This document shows positions 32,797 through 40,862 of a stretch of 64,000 nucleotides of DNA, one piece after another. How positions within the stretch are numbered: the first letter of the stretch is position 1; each line of letters begins with the position of its first letter. The DNA comes from Lachnospiraceae bacterium. GTDB taxonomy: Bacteria; Bacillota; Clostridia; Lachnospirales; Lachnospiraceae. The DNA lies in the NCBI GenBank assembly GCA_022647575.1, contig JALCKY010000001.1, forward strand, positions 896,125 through 960,124, read 5' to 3'. The position numbers and the translations under genes are program-made. A model generated the notes under the pieces. The model had not been told where the DNA came from, did no database searches, and saw nothing but the letters and a program-made list of their open reading frames with translations.

Positions 32797-34655
32797 AGCT
32801 CTCCCATCCCGCTTTCATCCCCGCCCATGTCATGGACGATGCTGTTATCGTTATAGGTCGTATCCACTTTCGGCGGCTGCGCGAAATTCCTCAGTTTATC
32901 GCTCTCGCTTTCCTCCGAAAGATTTTCTTTCTTCTCCGGGCCTTCTTTTAAAATGGAGCGGCACATCTTCGTGAGCGTCGTCTTCGTCTCTGCCGTCGTT
33001 TCTCCCAGAAGTCCGGCGATCTGCTGAGCGACCGTCATCTGTTTCTCAATGACCTTCTGGGCCATTTCCGCACTGGCCATCTTCTGCTCATAATCCAGGG
33101 CTGCTTCTTTTTCCTGCTGCGTGATATCCGTGATCGTGAGAAGGACGGCATCCTGCTTCGGAATGTAGACGATGTTCTGCATCGTGCAGATCTGATAATC
33201 CGGATACTCGACTTTGCGTCCCCGGACATCCGCATGCGAATCATAGACATACAGGGCATCGCTCGGGTCGATCAGTTCCACCAGATACATCTTCAGGGCT
33301 TCCGCCCGCGTCTTCCGGAACAGCTTCTCGCTCGCTCTTGAAAACTCGATGATCTTCATTTCCGAATCGACCATGACGACCGCGTTCGGGCTTGTCTCCA
33401 GGACGATGTTGGAAAGCGACTCCGCCCTGGAATGCATGAAGGGAATGCACATCTCCAGTTCCGCCTTATGCTGGAAAACGGCGATTGCCTTGTCCCGGCA
33501 GGTGGAATATCCGCAGGCGCCGCAGTTCAGTTCATCTTCCGGAGACGTCTTGTCCGTCATCCGGAGGATTTCACGGATCTCCGCTTCCGTCGGCATCGCA
33601 TCCCTCACGGAGCGGTCCCCGAACGACTTCAGGAAGGAAATCCCCCTGCCGGCTTTTCTCAGTTCCGCTGCCGGAACCGGCTCCGCCTCGATGGCTTCCT
33701 GCATGTCGATCTTGATCTTATACCGGGAAATTTCGGGATCCTTCATCGCCGGTCCCTTGATGCATCCGCCCGCGCAGATGTTCATTTCGATAAAGCATCT
33801 GTGCAGTTCTCCGCGGATGAGGCTCCGGCACAGCTCCATGCAGTTTTCTTCGCCGGAAACGTAGAACTTCCGGTAGGCATCTTTTTTACCGCGCTGCGAT
33901 GCCATGACCGAAGTGACGATTCCGTTCGTCACCGGATAAAGGCGGTTGACTTTCGGGTTCAGGCTTTCGGACGGAACGTCGCTGCAGCGGCTGATGTCGA
34001 TGCCCTTCTCCTTCAGCCATTCCGTGATGTCGTCGAAGTTGAGCACGTGGGAAATGACCCCGGCGTTTCTTTCGTCCGCTGCTTCTTTCTTCTTCGCGAT
34101 GCAGGGACCCAGGAAAACGACATCGACGTCATCGCCGAGCTCCTTCCTGATGAGAAGTCCGGACGCCACCATCGGCGAAACCACGGGAGCCATGAACGGA
34201 ACAAGCTGCGGATAATATTTTTCAATCAGGTCATTGGCTCCGGGACAGCAGGTCGTGATGATGTTTTCCATCTTTCCTTCCTGCAGCAGCTTTTCATACT
34301 CGGCCGTGACGAAAGCCGCTCCTTCGCTGGTCTCACGGAGATCTTCAAAGCCCAGCTGCTTCAGCGCGCTCCGGATCTGTCCGATCGTGCCGCCTTTCAT
34401 CAGTCCCATGAAGGAAGGCGCCATCGTGACGACGACCCGTCTCCCGCTCCGGATCATTTCCCGGACTTCCGGAAGTTCCGAAGAAAGACTTTTTGCCTTC
34501 TGAGGGCAGACCTTCAGGCATTGTCCGCAGAGGATGCAGTGGTCTTCCATGATTTCGGCCCGTTCGTCCTTGATCTGGATGGCCTTTACAAGGCAGTTCC
34601 GCACGCACTTGTAGCAGTGCTTGCATTTCGTGGATTTGAAGTCGATGATGCTCAT
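32793..34655 (-). CDS. Sensory [FeFe] hydrogenase with PAS domain (group C)
   Basis: A 620-residue protein. Two 4Fe-4S motifs begin it (CKHCYKCVRNC, CILCGQCLKVC). The H-cluster core follows with ITTCCPGANDLI, LGPCIAKKKEA and MNICAGGCIKGP. Near residues 370-400 is an extra cluster domain (NCGACGYSTCRDKA), then a PAS domain (about 410-520, ETSPNAVVMVDSEMKIIEFS), and a helical, acidic C-terminus. This architecture is the group C sensory hydrogenase (HydS). It would report H2 level or redox state to the PP2C phosphatase encoded next. The exact output is unknown. Confidence 0.9.
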   Translation of the reverse strand: MSIIDFKSTKCKHCYKCVRNCLVKAIQIKDERAEIMEDHCILCGQCLKVCPQKAKSLSSELPEVREMIRSGRRVVVTMAPSFMGLMKGGTIGQIRSALKQLGFEDLRETSEGAAFVTAEYEKLLQEGKMENIITTCCPGANDLIEKYYPQLVPFMAPVVSPMVASGLLIRKELGDDVDVVFLGPCIAKKKEAADERNAGVISHVLNFDDITEWLKEKGIDISRCSDVPSESLNPKVNRLYPVTNGIVTSVMASQRGKKDAYRKFYVSGEENCMELCRSLIRGELHRCFIEMNICAGGCIKGPAMKDPEISRYKIKIDMQEAIEAEPVPAAELRKAGRGISFLKSFGDRSVRDAMPTEAEIREILRMTDKTSPEDELNCGACGYSTCRDKAIAVFQHKAELEMCIPFMHSRAESLSNIVLETSPNAVVMVDSEMKIIEFSRASEKLFRKTRAEALKMYLVELIDPSDALYVYDSHADVRGRKVEYPDYQICTMQNIVYIPKQDAVLLTITDITQQEKEAALDYEQKMASAEMAQKVIEKQMTVAQQIAGLLGETTAETKTTLTKMCRSILKEGPEKKENLSEESESDKLRNFAQPPKVDTTYNDNSIVHDMGGDESGMGEL

Positions 34656-34900
34656 GCCGTCAGCCTTCCCAGGATTTCATTGTTGAAAAATGCTTCCGTT
34701 GTTTCCGGACGCAGGGAGAAGATTTTTCCGTCTACCGTGACGCAGACTGCATTGACGCAGTTTCCTGTACAGAAGGATCCTTCCAGGCTGACCCTGTCCG
34801 TCAGATGGTTCAGCGCGATGAGTTCCTGCAGCCTATCGATGATTTTTCGCGATCCCTTCATGTAGCAGGCGCTTCCGATGCAAATCGTGATATGTATCAT
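34652..34900 (-). CDS. NuoE-like [2Fe-2S] thioredoxin-fold protein
   Basis: An 82-residue protein with four cysteines in the NuoE/thioredoxin-like ferredoxin pattern: ICIGSACYMKGS near the start and GSFCTGNC near residues 42-49. It would hold one [2Fe-2S] cluster and pass electrons to or from the sensory hydrogenase encoded next, which it overlaps by four bases. An AAGGAGGT site lies before the ATG. It is the first gene of the operon. Confidence 0.85.
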   Translation of the reverse strand: MIHITICIGSACYMKGSRKIIDRLQELIALNHLTDRVSLEGSFCTGNCVNAVCVTVDGKIFSLRPETTEAFFNNEILGRLTA

Positions 34901-34923
34901 GGATGATACCTCCTTCTGAAGTC

Positions 34924-34952
34924 TTTATATCATATTGTTAATTAATTATCAA
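34924..34952 (-). promoter_or_regulatory. Sigma-A promoter of the hydrogenase operon
   Basis: Read on the minus strand, TTGATA (34947-34952) and TATAAA (34924-34929) are 17 bases apart. Transcription would start near 34917, leaving a leader of under 20 bases. The -35 box coincides with a Rex-like operator. Confidence 0.78.
34935..34952. promoter_or_regulatory. Rex-type operator, proximal
   Basis: TTGTTAA-TTAA-TTATCAA matches the clostridial Rex consensus TTGTTAA-N4-TTAACAA at 13 of 14 fixed positions. It covers the spacer and -35 box of the hydrogenase promoter, the right place for repression. Rex releases DNA when NADH is high. Confidence 0.72.
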
Positions 34953-34958
34953 TAGAAT

Positions 34959-34976
34959 TTGATAAATATTTAACAC
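34959..34976. promoter_or_regulatory. Rex-type operator, distal
   Basis: TTGATAA-ATAT-TTAACAC matches the same consensus with two mismatches. Its centre is 24 bases upstream of the first box, so two dimers could sit side by side. Confidence 0.5.
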
Positions 34977-35044
34977 AATTTTCCGCTTTCTCTTTTTTGC
35001 ACAAAACAGTTCCTGCCGTACAGACCCCTCTCATGAAAAAGCAC

Positions 35045-35072
35045 AAAAAAAGGCACGGCCGGAGCCGTGCCT
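35045..35072 (-). terminator. Minus-strand intrinsic terminator upstream of hydrogenase promoter
   Basis: A perfect 9-bp stem (AGGCACGGC 35051-35059, GCCGTGCCT 35064-35072) is followed on the minus strand by T7. No minus-strand gene ends here; it would stop antisense transcripts coming from 35.8-36.1 kb before they reach the hydrogenase promoter. Confidence 0.75.
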
Positions 35073-35176
35073 CAAATCCGGAAATTTGTCGATTGTCTTT
35101 CCTTCTCCCCGGTCCTATAATGAATCTGCCGGCTTTAAAATACAAAATACCGTCTTTCGGAAAGGTCTGCTGTCCT

Positions 35177-35764
35177 ATGAAAATGAAAGCTGCCAAAATC
35201 ATCCGCGTCATTACGGTCCCGCCTGTCATGGCAGGCTCCCTGATTCTGATCCTGGCCCTGTGCCGCAAGGGAATGTTCCGCGGGGCGGGCGATATCGTGC
35301 TGGCCGTGCTTTCCCTGATGATTATTCCGGTCCTGGCTTACCCTCTGCAGAATGTCATTCCCGGCTTCAAGGGAAAAGGACGCGACGGACAGAGAAAGCT
35401 GGCTTTCATTTTCACGCTGTTCGGCTATCTTGCAGGCGCCGTTATCGGATATCTCACCCATGTCACCGCCGACCTGCAGTTTGTCCTCAACGCCTACCTG
35501 CTCTCCGTGCTGATCCTGATTTTCTTCAACAAAGTCCTGCATATCCGTGCCAGCGGCCACGGCTGTTCCGTAACCGGTCCGCTTGTGCTTCTGATTTATT
35601 TCATCGGTCCCGTCGTCATTCTGCCCTGCATCGTGGTGGCCTGCGCCGTTGTCTGGTCCTCCGTCCTCCTGAAGAGGCACAAGCCGAGCGACCTGGCCTT
35701 CGGCGGTCTTTCCGTCATCATCGGCTGTGCGATTCTTCTGCTGATCGGACTGCTCATCCGCTGA
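35177..35764 (+). CDS. Polytopic membrane protein, PAP2-like
   Basis: A 195-residue protein with about six hydrophobic helices. The segment NKVLHIRASGHGCSVTGP contains the SGH core of PAP2 phosphatases, but the KxxxxxxRP motif and the final SRxxxxxHxxxD motif are not evident, so catalysis is doubtful. I chose the ATG of MKMKAAKIIRV because the 60 codons upstream look non-coding and contain a terminator; the ribosome binding site is poor. Function unknown. Confidence 0.6.
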   Translation: MKMKAAKIIRVITVPPVMAGSLILILALCRKGMFRGAGDIVLAVLSLMIIPVLAYPLQNVIPGFKGKGRDGQRKLAFIFTLFGYLAGAVIGYLTHVTADLQFVLNAYLLSVLILIFFNKVLHIRASGHGCSVTGPLVLLIYFIGPVVILPCIVVACAVVWSSVLLKRHKPSDLAFGGLSVIIGCAILLLIGLLIR

Positions 35765-35776
35765 GTCCGGCCGGAT

Positions 35777-36115
35777 TCAGTAGATTTTTTTCAGCTCGTC
35801 TTCCTTGATTCCGTACATTTCCAGAAAATGCAGCAGGTCTTCGCGGCTTCCGACCGGCATGATCTCATGCAGGATCCCGCTTTCTTTTTCGCGGAAGCAA
35901 GCAACCTTTTCGCTGTTGCAGGTATTGCAGCGCAGCACCGCTTCATACAGATTCCTGTCAAACGGAAGCGTCCTGTTATCCGTCTGTTTTTTCCGCAGCC
36001 ATCCGAATTTCAAAACGTGCTCCTTCCTCTTCCTCCGGAAGTTTTCCTGTTCTACGAAGAAGTATAGCATGGGAAATGTCAGAATCATCAAAAACCGCAG
36101 AAGAAATTTGAACAT
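35777..36115 (-). CDS. Membrane-anchored small protein, unknown
   Basis: A 112-residue protein with one hydrophobic N-terminal segment (about 3-20, interrupted by charges at 24-32) and a soluble tail with CNTCNSEKVAC near residues 63-73, a possible metal or redox site. The end, EDLLHFLEMYGIKEDELKKIY, looks like an amphipathic helix. I do not recognise the family. It converges with the PAP2-like gene. Confidence 0.5.
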   Translation of the reverse strand: MFKFLLRFLMILTFPMLYFFVEQENFRRKRKEHVLKFGWLRKKQTDNRTLPFDRNLYEAVLRCNTCNSEKVACFREKESGILHEIMPVGSREDLLHFLEMYGIKEDELKKIY

Positions 36116-36149
36116 TTTTATAAATAATATCTAAAAACGAAGGTAACGA

Positions 36150-36178
36150 TTGAACTATTTTCGTATATTTGTTATAAT
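36150..36178 (+). promoter_or_regulatory. Sigma-A promoter of the Mo-hydroxylase operon
   Basis: TTGAAC (36150-36155) and TATAAT (36173-36178) are spaced 17 bases apart, 61 bases before the start codon of the FAD subunit. Confidence 0.82.
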
Positions 36179-36238
36179 GACCATAACAAAAAGTTTTAGA
36201 TTAATCGATAATTTTTGTTCATGTTCAAGGAGGCCGAT

Positions 36239-37042
36239 ATGGCGGATAAACTTATCATTGCTGAGACTGCTGCAGAAGCACTCGAAGCAAAAAACGGCTC
36301 TTCGGCGTTTTTTGCCGGAGGAACGGAAATCGAAAGACTCCATTCTTTCGTCCATGCTGACACTCTCATCCTTCTGAAAAAGATCCCGGGACTGGATACG
36401 ATCGAAGAAAAAGACGGCTGTCTCCGGATCGGTGCCATGTGCACCTTCGAAAAAGCACTGCAGGACGCTCTGGTCCCGGAATACCTGAAGACCGCGCTTT
36501 CCTTCATGGCGTCGCGTACGAAAAGAAATATGGCAACCATAGGCGGAAACATTTCCATCACGCGCTGCGACTCCTATCTGCTGCCGACCCTGATGGCCGC
36601 CGGTGCACGGGTCGAGCTCCTGGAAAAAGCCGGGAAGACGGAAATTGCTGAAATCACAGCCTATGCAGAAAACCGCGATTCCTATGACGATGCCCTGATT
36701 GCAGCCCTGATTCTTCCGTACAGAGACGTCCGCGTGGTTTCCAAACGCTTCGCGAACACGGCGGAAAGCCACGCCTGCCTGACGCTTGCGCTGGGCAATC
36801 CGGCCGGCAGAACCGCCATCGGTGCCGCCGTCAAGAACGCAGGGCTCTTCTCTCTTGAAGAACTGGCCGGCAAAATGGATGCGGCTTCCCTTTCAGAAGA
36901 AGAAATCATGGAATGGTGCCGGTCCTGGTCCGGCGCGGAAATCAAGGATGATATGTTCGGAAGCGCTGCGTACAAGAGATATCTGCTCGGCGTAACGCTG
37001 ACCGATCTGTACAGAACAGTCCGGGGAGGTGACGTGAAATGA
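36239..37042 (+). CDS. Xanthine-dehydrogenase-type FAD subunit
   Basis: A 267-residue FAD-binding subunit of the CoxM/XdhB type. FAD contacts are in FFAGGTEIERLHS near residue 26 and ATIGGNISITRCDSYLLPTLM near 98-118; a CO-dehydrogenase flavoprotein C-terminal domain follows. The start at 36239 has AAGGAGG eight bases upstream; the open frame begins eight codons earlier. Its stop overlaps the large subunit start (GTGAAATGA region), so the two are made together. It should pass electrons from the large subunit to NAD+ or ferredoxin. Confidence 0.86.
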   Translation: MADKLIIAETAAEALEAKNGSSAFFAGGTEIERLHSFVHADTLILLKKIPGLDTIEEKDGCLRIGAMCTFEKALQDALVPEYLKTALSFMASRTKRNMATIGGNISITRCDSYLLPTLMAAGARVELLEKAGKTEIAEITAYAENRDSYDDALIAALILPYRDVRVVSKRFANTAESHACLTLALGNPAGRTAIGAAVKNAGLFSLEELAGKMDAASLSEEEIMEWCRSWSGAEIKDDMFGSAAYKRYLLGVTLTDLYRTVRGGDVK

Positions 37043-39919
37043 AGATCAGCTGCATAATCAACGGAATCAGCAGGGATTTCGATATCGACCCGACGATGCG
37101 TCTTCGCGATCTTCTTGTGAAGAGCGGACATTTCGCAGTCCGTGACAGCGACGATGCGGAAGGCTTCTGCGGAAGCGATACCGTCCTGGTCGACGGCGTG
37201 CCCGTTTTTTCAAACCTGATGATCGCAGCGGAAGCCGACGGCTGTGAGATCCGTACGCCTGACGGCCTCGGAGACTGCACTCATCTTACAATCGTCCAGC
37301 AGGCGATGATCGATGCCGGCGTGGTCCAGAGTGCCTACAATGCTCCGGCTGCCGCCCTCATCCTGACCTGGCTTCTGGAAAACAATCCGGATCCTTCCAA
37401 AGAGGAAATCAAGGATGCCCTCTCCGGAATCTTTATCCGCGACGCCGGATACGAGCATTATTATCTGGCGGTCAAGCTTGCCGTCGAGAAAATGAAGGAC
37501 GGGAAATATGAGACGGAGACAGCTCCTTCTTTCCGTCCGCAGCTGAAGATCATCGGCAAGCCGACCGGCAAGATCGACGGACCGAGTCTGGTGGCCGGCG
37601 AACGGGCCTTCGTGGAAGACTATGTTCCGGAGGATGCCTGCCATCTGGTGGTGCTGCGTTCTCCGCATGCCCATGCCTATATCAAAAGCATCGACACGTC
37701 AGAAGCCGAAAAGGTTCCCGGCGTCATCAGGATCATCACGGCCTTCAACTGCCCGGATATCTACTACATGCAGGCCGGCCAGGGAAATCCGGAACCCTCT
37801 CCCCATGACAGAAGACTCTTCAATATGAAGGTCCGTCACGTCGGCGACCGTGTTGCCGGAGTTGTCGCGGAGACAGAGGAAGAGGCAAAGAAAGCCTGCA
37901 GCCTGATCAAGGTCGAATACGAAGTCCTGAAACCGGTCTTCACGGTTGAGGAAGCCATGGCGGAAGGTGCTCCGCTGGTCCATAACGGAATCGTGGAATA
38001 CCGGGCCGGAGCTCCTGCCGATCTGGACGAGTACAATAAAAAAGCCGGCGATCCGCGTGAAGGCAGGGTCATTTACCAGTTCCCGCTGCACGGGGATATC
38101 CGTCACAACATTGCCGCAGGAAATGCAGGCGGCATCGGCGATGTCGACAAGGCGTTCGCCGAAGCGGATGCCGTCGTTGAACGCACGTATCAGACAAGCC
38201 AGGTCCAGCATACTCCGCTGGAGACGCATGTCTGCTTTGCCCGCATGGAAGGCGGCCGCCTGACGGTCTATGCATCCACGCAGGTCTCCTATCATGTCCG
38301 CCGGATCGTCGGCTGGGTAACCGGCCTTCCGGAAAATAAGATTCACGTCGTCAAGACCCGCGTCGGCGGCGGCTACGGCTCCAAGCAGGATATCCTGATT
38401 GAAGACCTGACCGGCTATGCGGCCTATGTGACCGGACGTCCGGTGTTCTGCCACAACACGCGCGAGGAAGAATTCATCGCCAATTCAACACGTCATCCGA
38501 TGAGGGTGCATGTAAAGATGTCCGGGAAGAAAGACGGCACCATTACCGGCATCTACATGGAAGTCCGCGCCAACACCGGCCCTTACGGAAACCACTGCCT
38601 GACGGTCCCGATGAACAGCTGCTCCAAGACTCTTCCGCTGTTCAAATGCCCGAACATGAAATACGACCTGAAGGTCTACTATACCAATACGCCGCCGGCC
38701 GGAGCTTATCAGGGCTACGGCACGCCGAAGGGCACTTACGGCCTGATGATGGCGATGGCGGAACTGGCTGAAAAGCTCGGCTGCGACTATAAGGACATGG
38801 TTCTCAAGAACCATGTGGAGACAGGCTACCGTCTGGATATCCTCAAGGGACTCGGCGAAGGACGCGAAGGGAAACATCGTCCCGGTCGGTTCCTGCGGCC
38901 TGCGCGAAGCCATCCTGAAGGGCTGCGACATGATCAAATGGGGAGAAAAGGAATCCTCCGATGATCCGGATGTGAAAATCGGCAAGGGCTTTGCCATGAT
39001 CATGCAGGGCAGCGGACTTCCGGGTCTCGACCATGCAGAAGCCATCGCCAAGCTCGAAACAGACGGATCCGTCATCCTGAACAGCGGATGCGCCGACATC
39101 GGGACCGGTCTGGATACAATCTGCGCCAAAGTGGTCAGCGAAACGCTGTGCATGCCGATGGAACGCATTACCGTCCTCTCCGGCGACACCGATGCGGCTG
39201 CTTTTGATACCGGTTCGTACGCTTCTTCCGGAACCTTCTTCAGCGGCAATGCGGCACTCGTCGCATCTCAGAAACTGAAGGAAATGATTCTGGCCGAGGC
39301 TGCGCTGCAGATGGAAGAAGATGCCGCGGATCTTGAGATCTGTGAACCGGGTGCTGTCCGGTCGAAGAAGAGCGGGAAGATTCTCTCCTACTATGAGCTC
39401 TCCCACACGGCCTGCAGCGGCTCCGGACGCGGACAGATGATTGCCCACGGCTCCTTTGTGACCAAGGCTTCCTCCGTTCCCTACGGCGCTCATTTTGCAC
39501 AGGTGGCCGTCAATGTACGCACCGGCGAAATCAAGGTTCAGAAATTCTATGCCCTGCAGGATGCCGGCACGCCGATCAATCCGGAACTGGCCCTGTGCCA
39601 GATGTACGGAGCTTCGCTGAAATCCATCGGCCATTCTCTCTATGAAGGAATGATCCTCGATGAGAACGGCGTATGCGTCAACTCCAACATGACCGACTAC
39701 GGCGTCCCGATGATCACGGAGCAGCCGGATGATTTCAAGGCGGTCCTGATCGATGTCAACGATGACTACGGACCTTTCGGTGCCAAATCGATTTCCGAAA
39801 TTGCCTGCAACGGAGCGGCTCCGGCTATCGGCATTGCCATCCATGATGCCTGCGGCGTCTGGGTGCAGAGCTGGCCGATGACTCCGGAAAAGATCCTGAA
39901 GGGTCTCGGAAAGATCTGA
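37039..39919 (+). pseudogene. Mo-hydroxylase large subunit with cysteine-poor Fe-S domain, one frameshift
   Basis: A fused XdhC/XdhA-type protein. Residues 1-140 align with the [2Fe-2S] domain, but of eight cluster cysteines only C44 remains: QCGYCTPG is QSAYNAPA (97-104) and CRCTGY is IRDAGY (133-138). From about 170 the molybdopterin domain follows (RVGGGYGSKQDI, GAYQGYGTPKG, catalytic Glu in GAKSISEIACNG). The frame breaks in a GGG run at 38869-38871; removing one G restores E-G-N-I-V-P-V-G-S. The break may be a sequencing error, in which case this is an intact gene of about 960 residues. The substrate is unknown; purines or related heterocycles are possible. Confidence 0.82.
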
Positions 39920-39948
39920 AAAGCGTTTCGGTAAGAACAGATTTTATG

Positions 39949-39970
39949 CTGCCCGCCTTTTGGCGGGCAG
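39949..39970. repeat. GC-rich hairpin after the Mo-hydroxylase
   Basis: CTGCCCGCC and GGCGGGCAG form a perfect 9-bp stem with a TTTT loop. It is followed on the plus strand by A7, so on its own it is not an intrinsic terminator for the plus strand. Confidence 0.6.
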
Positions 39971-39974
39971 AAAA

Positions 39975-40008
39975 AAACAGGCTCTCCATATTGGAAAGCC
40001 TGTTTTTG
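39975..40008. terminator. Bidirectional terminator between convergent operons
   Basis: AAACAGGCT (39975-39983) pairs with AGCCTGTTT (39997-40005), with further pairing toward the loop. T runs on both strands (TTTTTG on plus, T7 on minus) would stop the Mo-hydroxylase transcript and the ABC importer transcript. Confidence 0.82.
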
Positions 40009-40020
40009 ATTTGCAGATGA

Positions 40021-40851
40021 TCAGCCTTTGACAGCTCCCATCGTAATGCCCTGTGTGAAGTATTTCTGGAAAAGAAGGAATACGATGATGATCGGAACAG
40101 CCGCAAGTGCAGCGCCTGCCATGATCAGGCCGTAATCGGTTGCCATTTCCGCCTGGATCTGGGCGATGCCCAGGGAAATCGTCAGGTTCGTCTTGCTGTT
40201 CAGCATGATCAACTGAAGGAAGTAATCATTCCAGGAGCTGATGAAGGTAAAGATTGCCAGAGCCCCGATTCCGGGCTTGATGATCGGAATGACCACATTC
40301 AGGAACGTCTTCATTTCCCCGGCGCCGTCAATCCTTGCGGCTTCCAGAAGTTCCGTCGGAATGCCTTCAGAGAACTGCTTGATCAGGAAGACGCCGAACG
40401 GCCAGCCGACGGTCGGGAGGATGACCGAGAGCAGCGTATTGTGGATGCCGAGTACGGACATTTCCTTCAGCAATGGGATCAGGATGACCTGCTTGGGCAG
40501 GGCCATCGCACAGACCATCAGGGTGAAAATGAAGTTCCTGCCGATAAATCTTTTCTTTGCCAGGACGTAGCCGGAAAGCGACGCCGTGATGCAGGTCAGG
40601 ACCATTGCGGATACAGCCATGACGACCGTATTGAAAAGCCACCGGAATGCCGGCTGCTGGAAAAGCCTTGCGTAGTTCTCAAGCGTTGCCGCCATCGGGA
40701 ACCAGACCGGCCTGGCCGCATTGATTTCCTGTGCCGTCTTCAGGGATCCCGTGATAATCCAGTAGAGCGGGAAAATAAAGAGCACCGCCAGAACGGCCAG
40801 GATGATGATGGAAACGATATCGTATGCACTTTTCTTCTTTGCTTTTGTCAT
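40021..40851 (-). CDS. Sugar ABC transporter permease (MalG type)
   Basis: A 276-residue permease of the CUT1 family with six hydrophobic helices and the EAA loop ELLEAARIDGAGEMKTFLNVVIPIIKPG near residues 168-195. It pairs with the permease gene 11 bases upstream and the binding protein further upstream. No ATPase gene is present, so a shared MsmK-type ATPase elsewhere probably energises it. Clustering with nan genes points to sialic acid or a sialoside as cargo. Confidence 0.9.
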   Translation of the reverse strand: MTKAKKKSAYDIVSIIILAVLAVLFIFPLYWIITGSLKTAQEINAARPVWFPMAATLENYARLFQQPAFRWLFNTVVMAVSAMVLTCITASLSGYVLAKKRFIGRNFIFTLMVCAMALPKQVILIPLLKEMSVLGIHNTLLSVILPTVGWPFGVFLIKQFSEGIPTELLEAARIDGAGEMKTFLNVVIPIIKPGIGALAIFTFISSWNDYFLQLIMLNSKTNLTISLGIAQIQAEMATDYGLIMAGAALAAVPIIIVFLLFQKYFTQGITMGAVKG

Positions 40852-40862
40852 CGTCTTTCTCC

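Noticed and set aside
33432-34865. Plus-strand open frame of 477 codons opposite the sensory hydrogenase
   Set aside because: Antisense shadow; no family resemblance and no start signal.
36242-36772. Minus-strand frames opposite the FAD subunit gene
   Set aside because: They are shadows of a plus-strand gene with consensus promoter, ribosome binding site and FAD motifs.
39919-39935. Catabolite-response (cre) element near AAAAGCGTTTCGG
   Set aside because: The symmetry is off by one base from the CcpA consensus and it lies downstream of a gene, not near a promoter.
39949-39970. GC-rich hairpin as a plus-strand terminator
   Set aside because: It is followed by A7, not T, on the plus strand; the next hairpin at 39,975-40,008 is the better terminator.
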